From Nitronereus sp964503895 (GTDB lineage Bacteria > Nitrospirota > Nitrospiria > Nitrospirales > UBA8639): DNA of 64,000 nt. Under the pieces are notes generated by a model. The model did not search any database and had not been told where the DNA came from. It saw only the letters and a list, made by a program, of their open reading frames with translations. How positions within the stretch are numbered: the stretch's first letter is position 1; each line of letters opens with the position of its first letter. The DNA lies in NCBI GenBank assembly GCA_964503895.1, contig CAZDCF010000002.1:1-64000 (forward strand), read 5' to 3'. The translations under genes were made by a program, and so were the position numbers. This document shows, piece by piece, positions 24,915-34,072 of the stretch.

Positions 24915-25451
24915 TTAGGGGTTCCCAAGGTTCCAAATGGTTCGGATTCCCAATATGACTCCAGTAAATATTCCGCCAATAAGGGTGAGCATGAGAACGA
25001 TAAGACCTATTACAAAAAGCCAATCAGCAGGAGTTGAATAGGACGTTGTCTGGGTGGTATGTCGGCGCAGCAGTTGCGCATTTTTTTCATTACTGCGAAA
25101 CCAAATGGAAAAAAGATCACCAATCCCAGGAATTGAACCTAAAAGCGTATTAATTCCCATATTCATGGCCATTCGAACCAAAATAATTTTAGGAATTTGT
25201 ATTTGGGTGCCAAGGAATAGAATAGACGATCCAATTAAATTAGCCACTATATCTCCTAAACCCGGAATAAGTCCTAGAAGAGGATCAAGGCCAATACGAA
25301 TTCGCGTGCCAGGAATAGAAAAGGCGGAGTCCAGGAGTTTGGCAATAAAATCCGCAAAGGCTCGTATTTGTTCCTTGTCTGGGTCGGTGTCTGGACCATT
25401 TTCAAGAACAGGTTTAGCCGTGGGCCTGTGATATTCGGATTGTTCGTCCAT
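24915..25451 (-). CDS. DUF4112 membrane protein
   Basis: The 178-residue protein matches DUF4112. It has FADFIAKLLDSAFSIPGTRIRIGLDPLLGLIPGLGDI, two Gly/Pro-rich repeats (GLIPGLGD and GSIPGIGD) and a hydrophobic C-terminal helix (WLFVIGLIVLMLTLIGGIF). Function is unknown. The protein is predicted to sit in the inner membrane. It diverges from the DUF2779 gene. Confidence 0.85.
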   Translation of the reverse strand: MDEQSEYHRPTAKPVLENGPDTDPDKEQIRAFADFIAKLLDSAFSIPGTRIRIGLDPLLGLIPGLGDIVANLIGSSILFLGTQIQIPKIILVRMAMNMGINTLLGSIPGIGDLFSIWFRSNEKNAQLLRRHTTQTTSYSTPADWLFVIGLIVLMLTLIGGIFTGVILGIRTIWNLGNP

Positions 25452-25564
25452 AAGTGCCTGAATATTCGTGTGAGATTTAATCTATTATTGGTCATTCAAC
25501 AAACCAAGGTTCTTGGAAATTGTCAAGGTAAAGCCTTTCCAAGGTAGGGATACGCCTTGAAGTA

Positions 25565-27088
25565 GTGCATGGCTTCTTGTTCATTATGAACGCTTTTATT
25601 CCTAGACAATCGCGATTATCAAAATCCCGTTTTCTCGCTGGTTTACAATGCGATAAACGTTTGTACTATGAAGTGTTCTCTCGAGAATATGCCGCGGAAA
25701 ACGATGTCCAACGTCAGAATGTGTTGGATATGGGAAAGCAAATTGGCGATACCGCCCGTCTTTGTTTTCCAGGAGGCCAGCTTGTCTCTGAAGGATATCG
25801 GCAGTCCGGCGCCGCCCTAGAACGAACTGCTCAATTAATGGCTGATCCCAAGGTGCCCGCCATTTTTGAAGCAGCGTTTGAGTATGAGGGCACCTTGGTT
25901 CGGGCAGATATTCTGGAGCGTAGTGGGGAAGAATCATGGCATTTGATCGAGGTCAAGGCGTCTTCTCGGGTCAAAGCCATCCACCGGGAAGATCTGGCAG
26001 TCCAAGCCTATGTTCTTAAAGGTTGTGGCATTGCGCTTTCCCAGATTTGTCTCATGCATATAAATCGACACTATGTGTTTCAAGGGGGTGAGGTCGATCT
26101 GCGAGAGTTATTTGTTAAGGAAGATCTAACGGAGGAGGTACTCCCACGTCTTTCCAAAATTTCTGAACAGTTAGATCATTTTCGTCAAATATTATCGCAG
26201 GGCTCTCCCCCGGAGATTTCTCCTAATAGCCACTGTCATACGCCCTACGAATGCCCTTTTTGGAATCATTGCACAAAAGAAAAGTCTGAACGCTGGATTT
26301 TTTACTTGCCGGGATCTAAAGATGTTGTCAAGCGCATGATGAAACAAGGGATTGAGCATATTGATGAGATTCCAAGTCGGGTCAAGTTATCCGAATTGCA
26401 GCAGCGGATGAAGGACAATGTAGAATGGGTTTCTCCTGGCCTTCAACAAAGCTTGTATTCTGTTCGCTATCCTGTACACCACTTGGATTTTGAAACATTT
26501 ATGCCGGCAATTCCCTTGTATCCGAAAACACGCCCGTATCAGCCTGTTCCCATGCAATGGTCAAATCACATTGAGACCGAAAACTCGACCCTTCGCCATG
26601 AAACATATCTTTGTACGGATTCTCGGGACCCACGCGAAGAGCTAGCTGTGGCTCTTCTGAATTCTTTGGGGAAAGATGGGAGTATTTGTGTGTATTCGGA
26701 TTATGAGAAGTATGTATTAACAGCATTAGCTGAGGCTTTGCCCTCATTACGCAATGAATTGATGCAATTAACACAGAGACTGTGGGATCTTTTAGCTGTC
26801 ATCCAGGTTCATTATTATCACCCTAGTTTTTCCGGGTCTTTTTCAATCAAGTCAGTATTGCCGACTCTAGTGCCATCGTTAAGCTATGAGGATTTAGATA
26901 TTCAAAATGGTGCAATGGCCTCAGTGATGTACCATCATATGGTTTTTACTGAAACTGATTGGGTCGAACGGCAACGCATTGAAATCGCGTTGCATAAATA
27001 CTGTGCCCGCGATACCTTGGGCATGGTAGAATTACGTCGGGTCTTGGCGGAAAAGGCTCAACGACGGGTGTCTTCCACTTCTCCATGA
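25565..27088 (+). CDS. DUF2779 protein: Cas4-like nuclease part plus RNase H-like exonuclease part
   Basis: The 507-residue protein has an N-terminal PD-(D/E)xK module: Cys29 (GLQCDKRLYY), Asp115 (VRADIL), Glu129-x-Lys131 (IEVKAS) and Gln147. Cys residues in CHTPYECPFWNHC (about 224-236) complete a likely Fe-S cluster as in Cas4/AddB. The C-terminal DUF2779 half has LDFETF near residue 306 and CARDTLGMVELRRVL, a DEDD-type exonuclease pattern. There is no CRISPR nearby. Start is GTG at 25565 or ATG at 25586. Nucleic-acid processing is inferred. Confidence 0.8.
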   Translation: MHGFLFIMNAFIPRQSRLSKSRFLAGLQCDKRLYYEVFSREYAAENDVQRQNVLDMGKQIGDTARLCFPGGQLVSEGYRQSGAALERTAQLMADPKVPAIFEAAFEYEGTLVRADILERSGEESWHLIEVKASSRVKAIHREDLAVQAYVLKGCGIALSQICLMHINRHYVFQGGEVDLRELFVKEDLTEEVLPRLSKISEQLDHFRQILSQGSPPEISPNSHCHTPYECPFWNHCTKEKSERWIFYLPGSKDVVKRMMKQGIEHIDEIPSRVKLSELQQRMKDNVEWVSPGLQQSLYSVRYPVHHLDFETFMPAIPLYPKTRPYQPVPMQWSNHIETENSTLRHETYLCTDSRDPREELAVALLNSLGKDGSICVYSDYEKYVLTALAEALPSLRNELMQLTQRLWDLLAVIQVHYYHPSFSGSFSIKSVLPTLVPSLSYEDLDIQNGAMASVMYHHMVFTETDWVERQRIEIALHKYCARDTLGMVELRRVLAEKAQRRVSSTSP

Positions 27089-27287
27089 AATTTTTTCCTT
27101 GTTTCTATCACAATTTTAGGGTCTTTGCCTTGTTTCTGCCCCATCTCTTCCATTGACCCAATTCAGTCACCTTGTTAGAATCGGTGGGCATGTTGTGAAA
27201 TTAGGCATGCGCAGTTAGTACTTTTCTCGAATGTAGGCCTCTCGACTAACGCATGCTTTCCTTATCCACCAATCACAAAGTATTCTT

Positions 27288-27740
27288 ATGATTCGGATAC
27301 TGGTCTTGCACGGTCCAAACCTCAATATGCTTGGCCTTCGGGAAGAATGTATTTATGGTACACAATCTCTTAATGAAATTAATTCGTTGTTAACTTCGTG
27401 GGCCGAAAAAGAAAGAGTTAAACTCGAAGTCAAACAATCGAATCATGAGGGGGAATTGGTCACCTGGATTCAGGAGGCCAAGGACAAATTCGATGCCATT
27501 GTGGTAAATCCTGCTGCGTATACACATACCAGCGTAGCATTGCGAGATGCGGTGTTAAGCGCAGAGGTGCCAACGGTTGAAGTGCATCTTTCGAATATTC
27601 ATCAGCGTGAAGAATTTCGGCATCGATCCTTTTTGGCTGGGGTTACTCTAGGGCAGATTTGCGGGTTTGGGCCTAGGAGTTACGTGTTGGGTGCTCAAGC
27701 TGCCCTTGATCACGTTCGAGCAATTCAAGCCGCTTCGTGA
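27288..27740 (+). CDS. aroQ: 3-dehydroquinate dehydratase, type II
   Basis: The 150-residue protein has the type II signature LVLHGPNLNMLGLRE, the catalytic Tyr in EECIYGT (residue 23), NPAAYTHTSVALRDA, and VEVHLSNIHQREEFRHRS with the catalytic His near 101. It dehydrates 3-dehydroquinate in the shikimate pathway. It precedes efp, accB and accC, a widely conserved gene order. Confidence 0.95.
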   Translation: MIRILVLHGPNLNMLGLREECIYGTQSLNEINSLLTSWAEKERVKLEVKQSNHEGELVTWIQEAKDKFDAIVVNPAAYTHTSVALRDAVLSAEVPTVEVHLSNIHQREEFRHRSFLAGVTLGQICGFGPRSYVLGAQAALDHVRAIQAAS

Positions 27741-27797
27741 TTTATTGAGTTCGTAAGTTTTTTAATCGTTTTAATAAGGTAAAAGAGGTAGGCAAAC

Positions 27798-28358
27798 GTG
27801 ATTTCAACTTCTGAATTTCGAAATGGAGCTCGATTGCAATTGGATGGGGCTCCGTTCTACATTGTCGAATTTCAACATGTAAAACCTGGAAAGGGGGGCG
27901 CCTTTGTTCGCACCAGACTGAAAAACGTGAAGACTGGGCAATTTCTGGAAAAAACCTTTCGTTCAGGTGAAAAGTTTGAAGAGCCAAATCTCGATGAGTG
28001 TGATATGCAGTTTTTGTATTCGAGCGGAGATTCTTTTACCTTCATGGATACGTCCTCCTATGAGCAATTTGCCTATGATAAAAGTCAATTGGGCAACAAT
28101 ATGGATTTGCTGAAGGAAGAAACTATCGTGCAAATCATTTTGTACGAAGGCAAGCCAATTTCTGTAGAATTGCCAACCTTTATGGAACTTAAAGTGGTCG
28201 AAGCGGACCCTGGCATTCGTGGTGATACGGCTAGTGGAGGGACGAAGCCCGCGGTGGTCGAAACTGGAGCCACTATTAAGGTGCCGCTTTATCTCGAACC
28301 TGGAGAGGTCATAAAAGTAGATACTCGAACGCGGGAGTATGTTGAACGTGTTCGATAG
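27798..28358 (+). CDS. efp: Elongation factor P
   Basis: The 186-residue protein has the three-domain EF-P layout. The tip loop KPGKGGAFVRTRLKN places Lys32 at the position that is modified in many species. EF-P relieves ribosome stalling at polyproline stretches. The gene starts at GTG with GAGGTAGG upstream. No epmA/epmB-like modification gene is in the window, so how the tip Lys is treated is unknown. Confidence 0.95.
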   Translation: MISTSEFRNGARLQLDGAPFYIVEFQHVKPGKGGAFVRTRLKNVKTGQFLEKTFRSGEKFEEPNLDECDMQFLYSSGDSFTFMDTSSYEQFAYDKSQLGNNMDLLKEETIVQIILYEGKPISVELPTFMELKVVEADPGIRGDTASGGTKPAVVETGATIKVPLYLEPGEVIKVDTRTREYVERVR

Positions 28359-28411
28359 TATGTACTTCATCGAAGCTTGATGATGAACCTTATGACCGAA
28401 GTTAATCTTAT

Positions 28412-28876
28412 ATGAAGAATGATCAACGTAAGGAAATTCAGGACCTCATTGATATCCTTACACAAGAAAATCTTACGGAGATAGAAGTTGAACGTGGGGA
28501 TCTGAGAATTCGGATTCGCCGAGATCCAATTCTTGCCACGGTTTCCTCATCTGTGTCGTCAACGCCTTCAGAACGACCCATGAACCCTCAGGTGACCACC
28601 GAATCGCCTGATATTGGCACCTCACGATTGTTAACCGTGACTTCTCCGATTGTTGGTACGTTCTATCGTTCTCCGGCTCAGGATGCTGATTCCTATATTG
28701 AAGAAAACGATCTTGTCATTAAAGGCCAGGTCTTATGTATTGTCGAAGCCATGAAACTGATGAATGAAATTGAGTCAGAAACGGATGGTCGTTTGGTCAA
28801 GATCCTTGTAGAATCTGGGGTGACTGTGGAGTATGGCCAACCGTTGTTTTTAATCGATCCTTATCCGGCTTCCTAA
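28412..28876 (+). CDS. accB: Biotin carboxyl carrier protein of acetyl-CoA carboxylase
   Basis: The 154-residue protein has a charged N-terminal helical part, a Ser/Thr/Pro-rich linker and a C-terminal biotinyl domain with VEAMKLMNE. The acceptor Lys is residue 115. It carries carboxybiotin between AccC and the carboxyltransferase for malonyl-CoA synthesis. It lies between efp and accC. BirA, its probable modifying enzyme, is encoded at 58661. Confidence 0.95.
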   Translation: MKNDQRKEIQDLIDILTQENLTEIEVERGDLRIRIRRDPILATVSSSVSSTPSERPMNPQVTTESPDIGTSRLLTVTSPIVGTFYRSPAQDADSYIEENDLVIKGQVLCIVEAMKLMNEIESETDGRLVKILVESGVTVEYGQPLFLIDPYPAS

Positions 28877-28988
28877 GGCACAGTTCTTAATTATGAGGCT
28901 TATCACTTGGTTTTCGGGATTTCCGATTTTTAGCTCTTCCTTGCCAGTTGCTAATGCTCCAATATTGTTCAGCGTTTGAGGAATAGGC

Positions 28989-30338
28989 GTGTTTAAGAAA
29001 ATTCTCGTAGCGAATCGTGGAGAAATTGCACTGCGCATCATTCGTGCGTGTCAGGAAATGGGCATAAAATCCGTTGCGATTTATTCAGAGGCCGATTCCC
29101 AGTCACTTCACGTACGACAAGCGGACGAACAAGTATGCGTAGGACCAGCTGATAGTGCACAAAGCTATAGGAATATTCCGAATGTTTTGAGTGCGGCAGA
29201 AATTACTGGGGCTGATGGTATTCATCCTGGCTACGGATTTCTATCAGAAAATGCGCATTTTGCTGAAATATGTGAGTCTATTGGTATTACCTTTATTGGT
29301 CCTAAATCAGAACATATCGCATTGCTTGGAGATAAGGCTAAAGCGAGGGATGTCATGGTTCAGCATGGAATTCCTGTTATGCCTGGCAGCGAAGGAGAAG
29401 TTCATAGTCTAGATGCTGCGAGGCGGGTGGCTAAAAAGGTTGGCTATCCCGTGATTGTTAAAGCCTCGGCTGGGGGGGGAGGCCGAGGGATGCGAGTTAT
29501 CACTAGGAAAGAGGACCTGGATAAAGCCATTCTTGCTGCCCAACTCGAATCCAGAACCGTGTTTGGCTCTGATGGGGTGTACCTCGAAAAATTTTTTGTT
29601 GACCCCCGCCACATTGAAATTCAAGTATTGGCAGATGAACATGGACACGTGATTCATTTAGGAGAACGAGACTGTTCGGTTCAACGGCGATACCAAAAAC
29701 TCGTGGAGGAATCTCCTTCCCCAGCGATGGATGATTCGTTACGTCAAGAAATGGGAAAAGCGGCAATAAAGGCAGTTAAATCTGTCAATTATCGAAACGC
29801 AGGAACCGTAGAATTCTTGCTAGACCAAAATCGCAAGTTTTATTTCATGGAAGTCAATACGCGGATTCAAGTCGAACACCCGATTACGGAGATGGTCACA
29901 GGTATTGATCTAATCAAGGAACAAATTCGTATTTCCTCAGGATTGCCACTTACTATTCGACAAAAAGATGTTCGATTAATAGGGCATAGTTTTGAGTGTC
30001 GGATCAATGCAGAATGTTCGGACACCTTTACCCCAAGTCCAGGTCCTGTTCCACGCTTTCATCCTCCTGGTGGGCCGGGGATACGGGTCGATACGGCTAT
30101 GGAATCCCCAGGTTATGTGGACCCGAGTTATGATTCCATGATTGCAAAACTTATTAGCTATGGGCGTGATCGTGAAGAAGCCTTGGCTCGTGCTCAGAGA
30201 GGGCTTGATGAATTTGTGATTGAAGGAATCAAAACGACGGTTCCGATTTTACAATTGATATTGAGTGATCCTGATTTTCAAAAAGGCCGAGTGTCTACTG
30301 GTTTTCTCGATCGATTCATGGCCAGCCGTTCTACTTAA
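28989..30338 (+). CDS. accC: Biotin carboxylase
   Basis: The 449-residue ATP-grasp enzyme starts MFKKILVANRGEIALRIIRAC and has the glycine-rich KASAGGGGRGMR loop, GERDCSVQRRYQK, the EVNTRIQVEHPITE active-site segment, and the RINAE...PSPG region. It carboxylates biotin on AccB using bicarbonate and ATP. The start is GTG with a GAGGAA site. Confidence 0.97.
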   Translation: MFKKILVANRGEIALRIIRACQEMGIKSVAIYSEADSQSLHVRQADEQVCVGPADSAQSYRNIPNVLSAAEITGADGIHPGYGFLSENAHFAEICESIGITFIGPKSEHIALLGDKAKARDVMVQHGIPVMPGSEGEVHSLDAARRVAKKVGYPVIVKASAGGGGRGMRVITRKEDLDKAILAAQLESRTVFGSDGVYLEKFFVDPRHIEIQVLADEHGHVIHLGERDCSVQRRYQKLVEESPSPAMDDSLRQEMGKAAIKAVKSVNYRNAGTVEFLLDQNRKFYFMEVNTRIQVEHPITEMVTGIDLIKEQIRISSGLPLTIRQKDVRLIGHSFECRINAECSDTFTPSPGPVPRFHPPGGPGIRVDTAMESPGYVDPSYDSMIAKLISYGRDREEALARAQRGLDEFVIEGIKTTVPILQLILSDPDFQKGRVSTGFLDRFMASRST

Positions 30339-30356
30339 TATTATCTCTCTTCCTTA

Positions 30357-30992
30357 GTGTCTATTTCTTCCTTGCATGGCATCTACCTTCTGTTAGATGA
30401 ACAGTGGTCAGAAAATATTTCCTTAGTCCAAGTTATGGAACTGGCCATTGAGTGTGGGGTTCGTCTCTTTCAGTATCGAAATAAAACTGATTCCATGTTC
30501 AACAGTTACCATAAAGGCCTAGTTTTAAGGAAACTGGCTCTTAATAGTGGATCAACCTTTATTGTGAATGATCGATGTGATTTGGCCATGGCGCTTGATG
30601 CTGATGGAGTGCATCTAGGCCAAGATGACCTCCTCCTTGAATTAGCACAAACCATGATGGGCAAAGAAAAAATTATTGGAATTTCTACCCATCGACCTGA
30701 AGAGGTTGAAGCCGCGAATAAGAGTGGGGCTGATTACCTCGGATTTGGTCCGATTTTCCCTACAATTACTAAGTCTGACCATGAACCAGTTGTTGGAATT
30801 GAAGGACTTAAGCGCGCTCGTGCATTAACTTCATTACCGATTTTTGCCATTGGGGGCATTGTCTTGGAATCAATTCCGTTTATACAAGAAGCTGGCGGAA
30901 ATGGAGTCGCGGTGGCCTCGGTGGTGTACAATTCAAAAAATATAAAACAAACCTTACAGCAATTAGTTAACTCGTTCCCCCCAAAAACTTAA
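30357..30992 (+). CDS. thiE: Thiamine phosphate synthase
   Basis: The 211-residue TIM-barrel protein has FQYRNKT, FIVNDRCDLAMALDADGVHLGQDD, GISTHRPEE, GADYLGFGPIFPTITK and FAIGGI. These are the binding sites for thiazole phosphate and HMP pyrophosphate. It couples the two thiamine precursors. The GTG start lies 18 bases after accC. Its last 26 bases overlap the end of bioD on the other strand. Confidence 0.92.
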   Translation: MSISSLHGIYLLLDEQWSENISLVQVMELAIECGVRLFQYRNKTDSMFNSYHKGLVLRKLALNSGSTFIVNDRCDLAMALDADGVHLGQDDLLLELAQTMMGKEKIIGISTHRPEEVEAANKSGADYLGFGPIFPTITKSDHEPVVGIEGLKRARALTSLPIFAIGGIVLESIPFIQEAGGNGVAVASVVYNSKNIKQTLQQLVNSFPPKT

Positions 30993-31722
30993 CTAGCTTT
31001 CGAATCTCGGCATCTTGGGTGATTTCGAGTATCCCTTTCTCCCAATGGTTTTGGATTAGTGGGCTAAAGAGAAGGGGCCCAAAAACTTGAACCCCACTAT
31101 GCTCTCGAATCAATTGGTTAGTTGAGTCAATTTGCATTTTTTCAATTTCCGTCCCAGCAACTGGAGTCGACTGATTGAGCACAATAGCCAAAATTGGAAT
31201 GTGTTTTTTGCGAAGCGCCTCAATCGTTAATAAGGTATGATTCACGGCTCCTAGCGTGCTTCTCGTTACCACAATGACGGGGAGTTCTAAAAATGAAATT
31301 AAATCGCGCATGTTGGATTGATCGGTTAAGGGAACCAGAACTCCACCAGCACCCTCAACAAGAACGAGTTCACATTTGCCCAGGATTTCCTGGTAGTGTG
31401 TTTTTATTCGATCCAGATCAATTGGTTGCTGGATTCGTTTGCTTGCTGCAAGCGGGGCTAAGGGATCAGGAAATTGATATGAGCTATGAATAGGTAGGGG
31501 AGTTTTTGGTTGTAAAGAATGTCGAAGTCTAGTGCTATCGGAAGTCTGGAATGAAAGACTTCTTCCTGTTTCCACGGGTTTCATGAGTCCAACCTGGATT
31601 CCTTGTTCTTGGAGAGTAAGACTCAAGGCAGTTGTCACGATAGTCTTCCCGACGTTCGTATCGGTGCCCGTGATAAAGATTCCGCTAGGGAAGGAGTATC
31701 GGGTATGAATGTTATTACTCAT
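30967..31722 (-). CDS. bioD: Dethiobiotin synthetase
   Basis: The 251-residue protein has the P-loop GTDTNVGKT (19-27), KPVETG, the SYQFPDPLAPLAA substrate loop and VEGAGGVLVPL. It closes the ureido ring of dethiobiotin from DAPA, CO2 and ATP. It follows the SDR gene with a 10-base gap, so the two are probably co-transcribed. The end overlaps thiE convergently. Confidence 0.93.
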   Translation of the reverse strand: MSNNIHTRYSFPSGIFITGTDTNVGKTIVTTALSLTLQEQGIQVGLMKPVETGRSLSFQTSDSTRLRHSLQPKTPLPIHSSYQFPDPLAPLAASKRIQQPIDLDRIKTHYQEILGKCELVLVEGAGGVLVPLTDQSNMRDLISFLELPVIVVTRSTLGAVNHTLLTIEALRKKHIPILAIVLNQSTPVAGTEIEKMQIDSTNQLIREHSGVQVFGPLLFSPLIQNHWEKGILEITQDAEIRKLVKFLGGTS

Positions 31723-31732
31723 AATTCAAGCT

Positions 31733-32506
31733 TTACCAAATTCGACTGTCGAGATTAAATATTTGTCCAGAAATATCCTGGGCGGTGGCAAGATGAAAAA
31801 TGATGTTGGCGGTTGCTTTGAGATTTGGTGTGCGCCCTAGGAGATGGTCTGGACAGCAATTGGGATCGGGAAGCGCATTACCGGAGAGTGGTGATTGATG
31901 CCAACCTGGAAACACTGCGTTTACACGAATATTGTATGCCCCCCATTCTTGTGCAACGGAACGCATCAATCCTAAAACTCCTGCTTTACTTGCAGCATAG
32001 GCGGTTTGCCCTATGGTTCCTTGTGTACTTGCCAATGAACTTACTATCAATACGGATCCTGTTTTTTGGTTTTGGAAAATTGGGCTAAGTGCTTGCAAGC
32101 AGTAAAATAAACCAGTGAGGTTCGTCTGAATTATATTATCCCATTGTCCTGTCGTAAGTCGTCTGGTGACGTCATTGCTTGTTTGACCAACAGCCCAAAT
32201 GAGTACATCGAGTTTTTCCCATTGATTCATGAATTGATCTACCATGTGTTTGACTTGAATAGGATCTCTAACATCAGCTTGAAAGAAAGCTTGATTCTTC
32301 TGGCGTTGATGAAGGTGTGAACAGGCTTCTTGGTCGTAAGGTTGATGCTGGTTATAGTGAACGCCGACTAGCCAATTTGCTTCCGCAAATCGTGAACAAA
32401 TAGCAGTGCCGATGACCCCAGACCCACCCATGACTAAAACCGTTGGAAGGGTGATTTGTTCTGGATAGTCACTCGAGAGGTTATTATGGTTTTCGAAAAT
32501 GTCCAT
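31733..32506 (-). CDS. SDR-family oxidoreductase next to bioD
   Basis: The chosen ATG at 32506 is preferred over a TTG at 32536. The protein has the NAD(P) motif MGGSGVIGTAI, the active-site Ser in IVSSLASTQ and YAASK, and PGW for the closing loop. This is the FabG-like short-chain reductase fold. Its close coupling to bioD suggests a step in biotin or pimeloyl-thioester synthesis. That is inference, and a general 3-oxoacyl-ACP reductase role is equally possible. Confidence 0.8.
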   Translation of the reverse strand: MDIFENHNNLSSDYPEQITLPTVLVMGGSGVIGTAICSRFAEANWLVGVHYNQHQPYDQEACSHLHQRQKNQAFFQADVRDPIQVKHMVDQFMNQWEKLDVLIWAVGQTSNDVTRRLTTGQWDNIIQTNLTGLFYCLQALSPIFQNQKTGSVLIVSSLASTQGTIGQTAYAASKAGVLGLMRSVAQEWGAYNIRVNAVFPGWHQSPLSGNALPDPNCCPDHLLGRTPNLKATANIIFHLATAQDISGQIFNLDSRIW

Positions 32507-32700
32507 GTGAATGGAAACTTTCCAGATTATCTCCAACTGTCAAGAGGAAGGCAAATTGAATGAAATGGTTGTCTCTTGCGACAGCGATGGCTCTGTGTTA
32601 GGTTGATTCACGGTTAAAAATTTAAGTTTCCACCTCTGGCCAGGATGGGTCTTTATTTGGGAGCTGCTATTTTGTTTAAGCACAAACAACATTACATACC

Positions 32701-33648
32701 ATGTATGAATTTAGGTTCAAGGTTGGTGTAGCAGGAGGCTATCACGTGCGTCATCATTTTTACTATCAAAAGAAGCCTATCCCGTTATGCGTGGGAGTGT
32801 TATGCCTTTTCTTGTTCCTCAGTACTGGAGTGTCTCTAGGGCAACCTGTTCCTATTCTGATATACCAGCCAGAAGGATTTTTCCCTGATCAGATAGGAAA
32901 TGAGTGGCGTTATGATGGGCGAATTCTTGAAGGTACGGTGAATCAAATTGCGGATAAGAAGTTTGAAAATGTATCCAAGGTAATGGGAACGGAAAAAATT
33001 GGTGGTGTGAATGTGATAGTATTCCATGATACCAACCCTGGTGATCAGGAGGCCACAGACAGTTATTATTTTCGGGATGCTGCTGGGATTCGATATTATG
33101 GATCAAAGCCTGGAACTCGTCTAGAAAAGCAATTAATTCCCTATCAGGTTGTGCGTTTTCCCTTGGAAATACCCAGTTCTTTTGAACAACTCAATCGGAC
33201 AAATTTAAATCTTGGTTTAGATATTGACCGTGATGGCCAAGCAGAAAAAGTTGATATACTAGCGACCATGACCATTCATGATCAGTCACCAGTGACTGTG
33301 CCTCTTGGTAGTTATGAAAAAGCGGTTCGGATGGAAGCCAAGATGAAAATGCTTGTTCATTTATCAAGGGATGGGAGGCAAGTAAAAGGGTTTGATTCGA
33401 TGACCGTTTGGTTTGTAAAAGATATTGGGCTTGTAAAATACACGGAACGACAGATGGTGCCAAGCCCCAGTACCGGAAAAGATCGAATGATAGAAATAAC
33501 CGAAGAACTAAAGGAAGCGAAATTGCAGGGAGGCACTCAACTGTTGAGTAGACGAAAAAATTCGATGCATGGTATTTTGAGAGATCACTCCTTGAATCAT
33601 AAATTGTTGCAGGTATCCTTCCCCACTGGATTTGATTCCCACCCCTGA
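32701..33648 (+). CDS. Exported hypothetical protein
   Basis: The 315-residue protein has a delayed signal peptide (residues about 26-47, PIPLCVGVLCLFLFLSTGVSLG). The mature domain is beta-rich (IGNEWRYDGRILEGTV, VVRFPLEIPSSF, FDSMTVWFVKDIGLVKYTER) and resembles DUF3108-like or lipocalin-like periplasmic proteins. No catalytic motif is visible. It lies alone between divergent and convergent neighbours. Confidence 0.6.
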   Translation: MYEFRFKVGVAGGYHVRHHFYYQKKPIPLCVGVLCLFLFLSTGVSLGQPVPILIYQPEGFFPDQIGNEWRYDGRILEGTVNQIADKKFENVSKVMGTEKIGGVNVIVFHDTNPGDQEATDSYYFRDAAGIRYYGSKPGTRLEKQLIPYQVVRFPLEIPSSFEQLNRTNLNLGLDIDRDGQAEKVDILATMTIHDQSPVTVPLGSYEKAVRMEAKMKMLVHLSRDGRQVKGFDSMTVWFVKDIGLVKYTERQMVPSPSTGKDRMIEITEELKEAKLQGGTQLLSRRKNSMHGILRDHSLNHKLLQVSFPTGFDSHP

Positions 33649-33793
33649 TAGATAGTTTTGGCCAAAGTTAAACTGTAAAAGCTTTAGACGATCCTCAAAA
33701 ACTAATGAGAAACTTTATTTTTACGATTTTCACAATCATACTATGTTCTTATTGACTTTAATTAGAGTGAGGGTAGATAGGGATCATGCGTGA

Positions 33794-34024
33794 TTAATTC
33801 TTTTCGCAGGGCTTTACACGTCGGCCAGTGATGCTACCGTTTGGGCCAAGGTTATTCACAAAGGTGCCGGAGAGAAGTTGGTCTTTTTCGCTGAACAGTA
33901 AGCTTTCTTCCTGAACTATCCCACGAGGAAATTCCCATCGAATGTAAATAGTATTGCCTTGCACCTGAATTTTAACTGGTTTGGGGTCCATACGGTCATA
34001 TTGAGAAGGAGGAGGATAAATCAT
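33794..34024 (-). CDS. Small hypothetical protein
   Basis: The 76-residue soluble protein starts MIYPPPSQYDRMDPKP and has beta-rich sequence (VQGNTIYIRWEFPRG). No family is recognised and no ribosome-binding site is obvious. It follows the 34073 gene on the same strand by 48 bases, with a short hairpin (ATCACC/GGTGAT) between them. Confidence 0.5.
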   Translation of the reverse strand: MIYPPPSQYDRMDPKPVKIQVQGNTIYIRWEFPRGIVQEESLLFSEKDQLLSGTFVNNLGPNGSITGRRVKPCEKN

Positions 34025-34056
34025 GATGGTTTTATGATCACCATGATTTTGGTGAT

Positions 34057-34065
34057 TGTGGATAA
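34057..34065 (-). promoter_or_regulatory. DnaA-box consensus (minus strand)
   Basis: TGTGGATAA is the exact complement of TTATCCACA. It lies in the 48-base gap between two minus-strand genes. Function is unproven. Confidence 0.25.
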
Positions 34066-34072
34066 GCCATTG

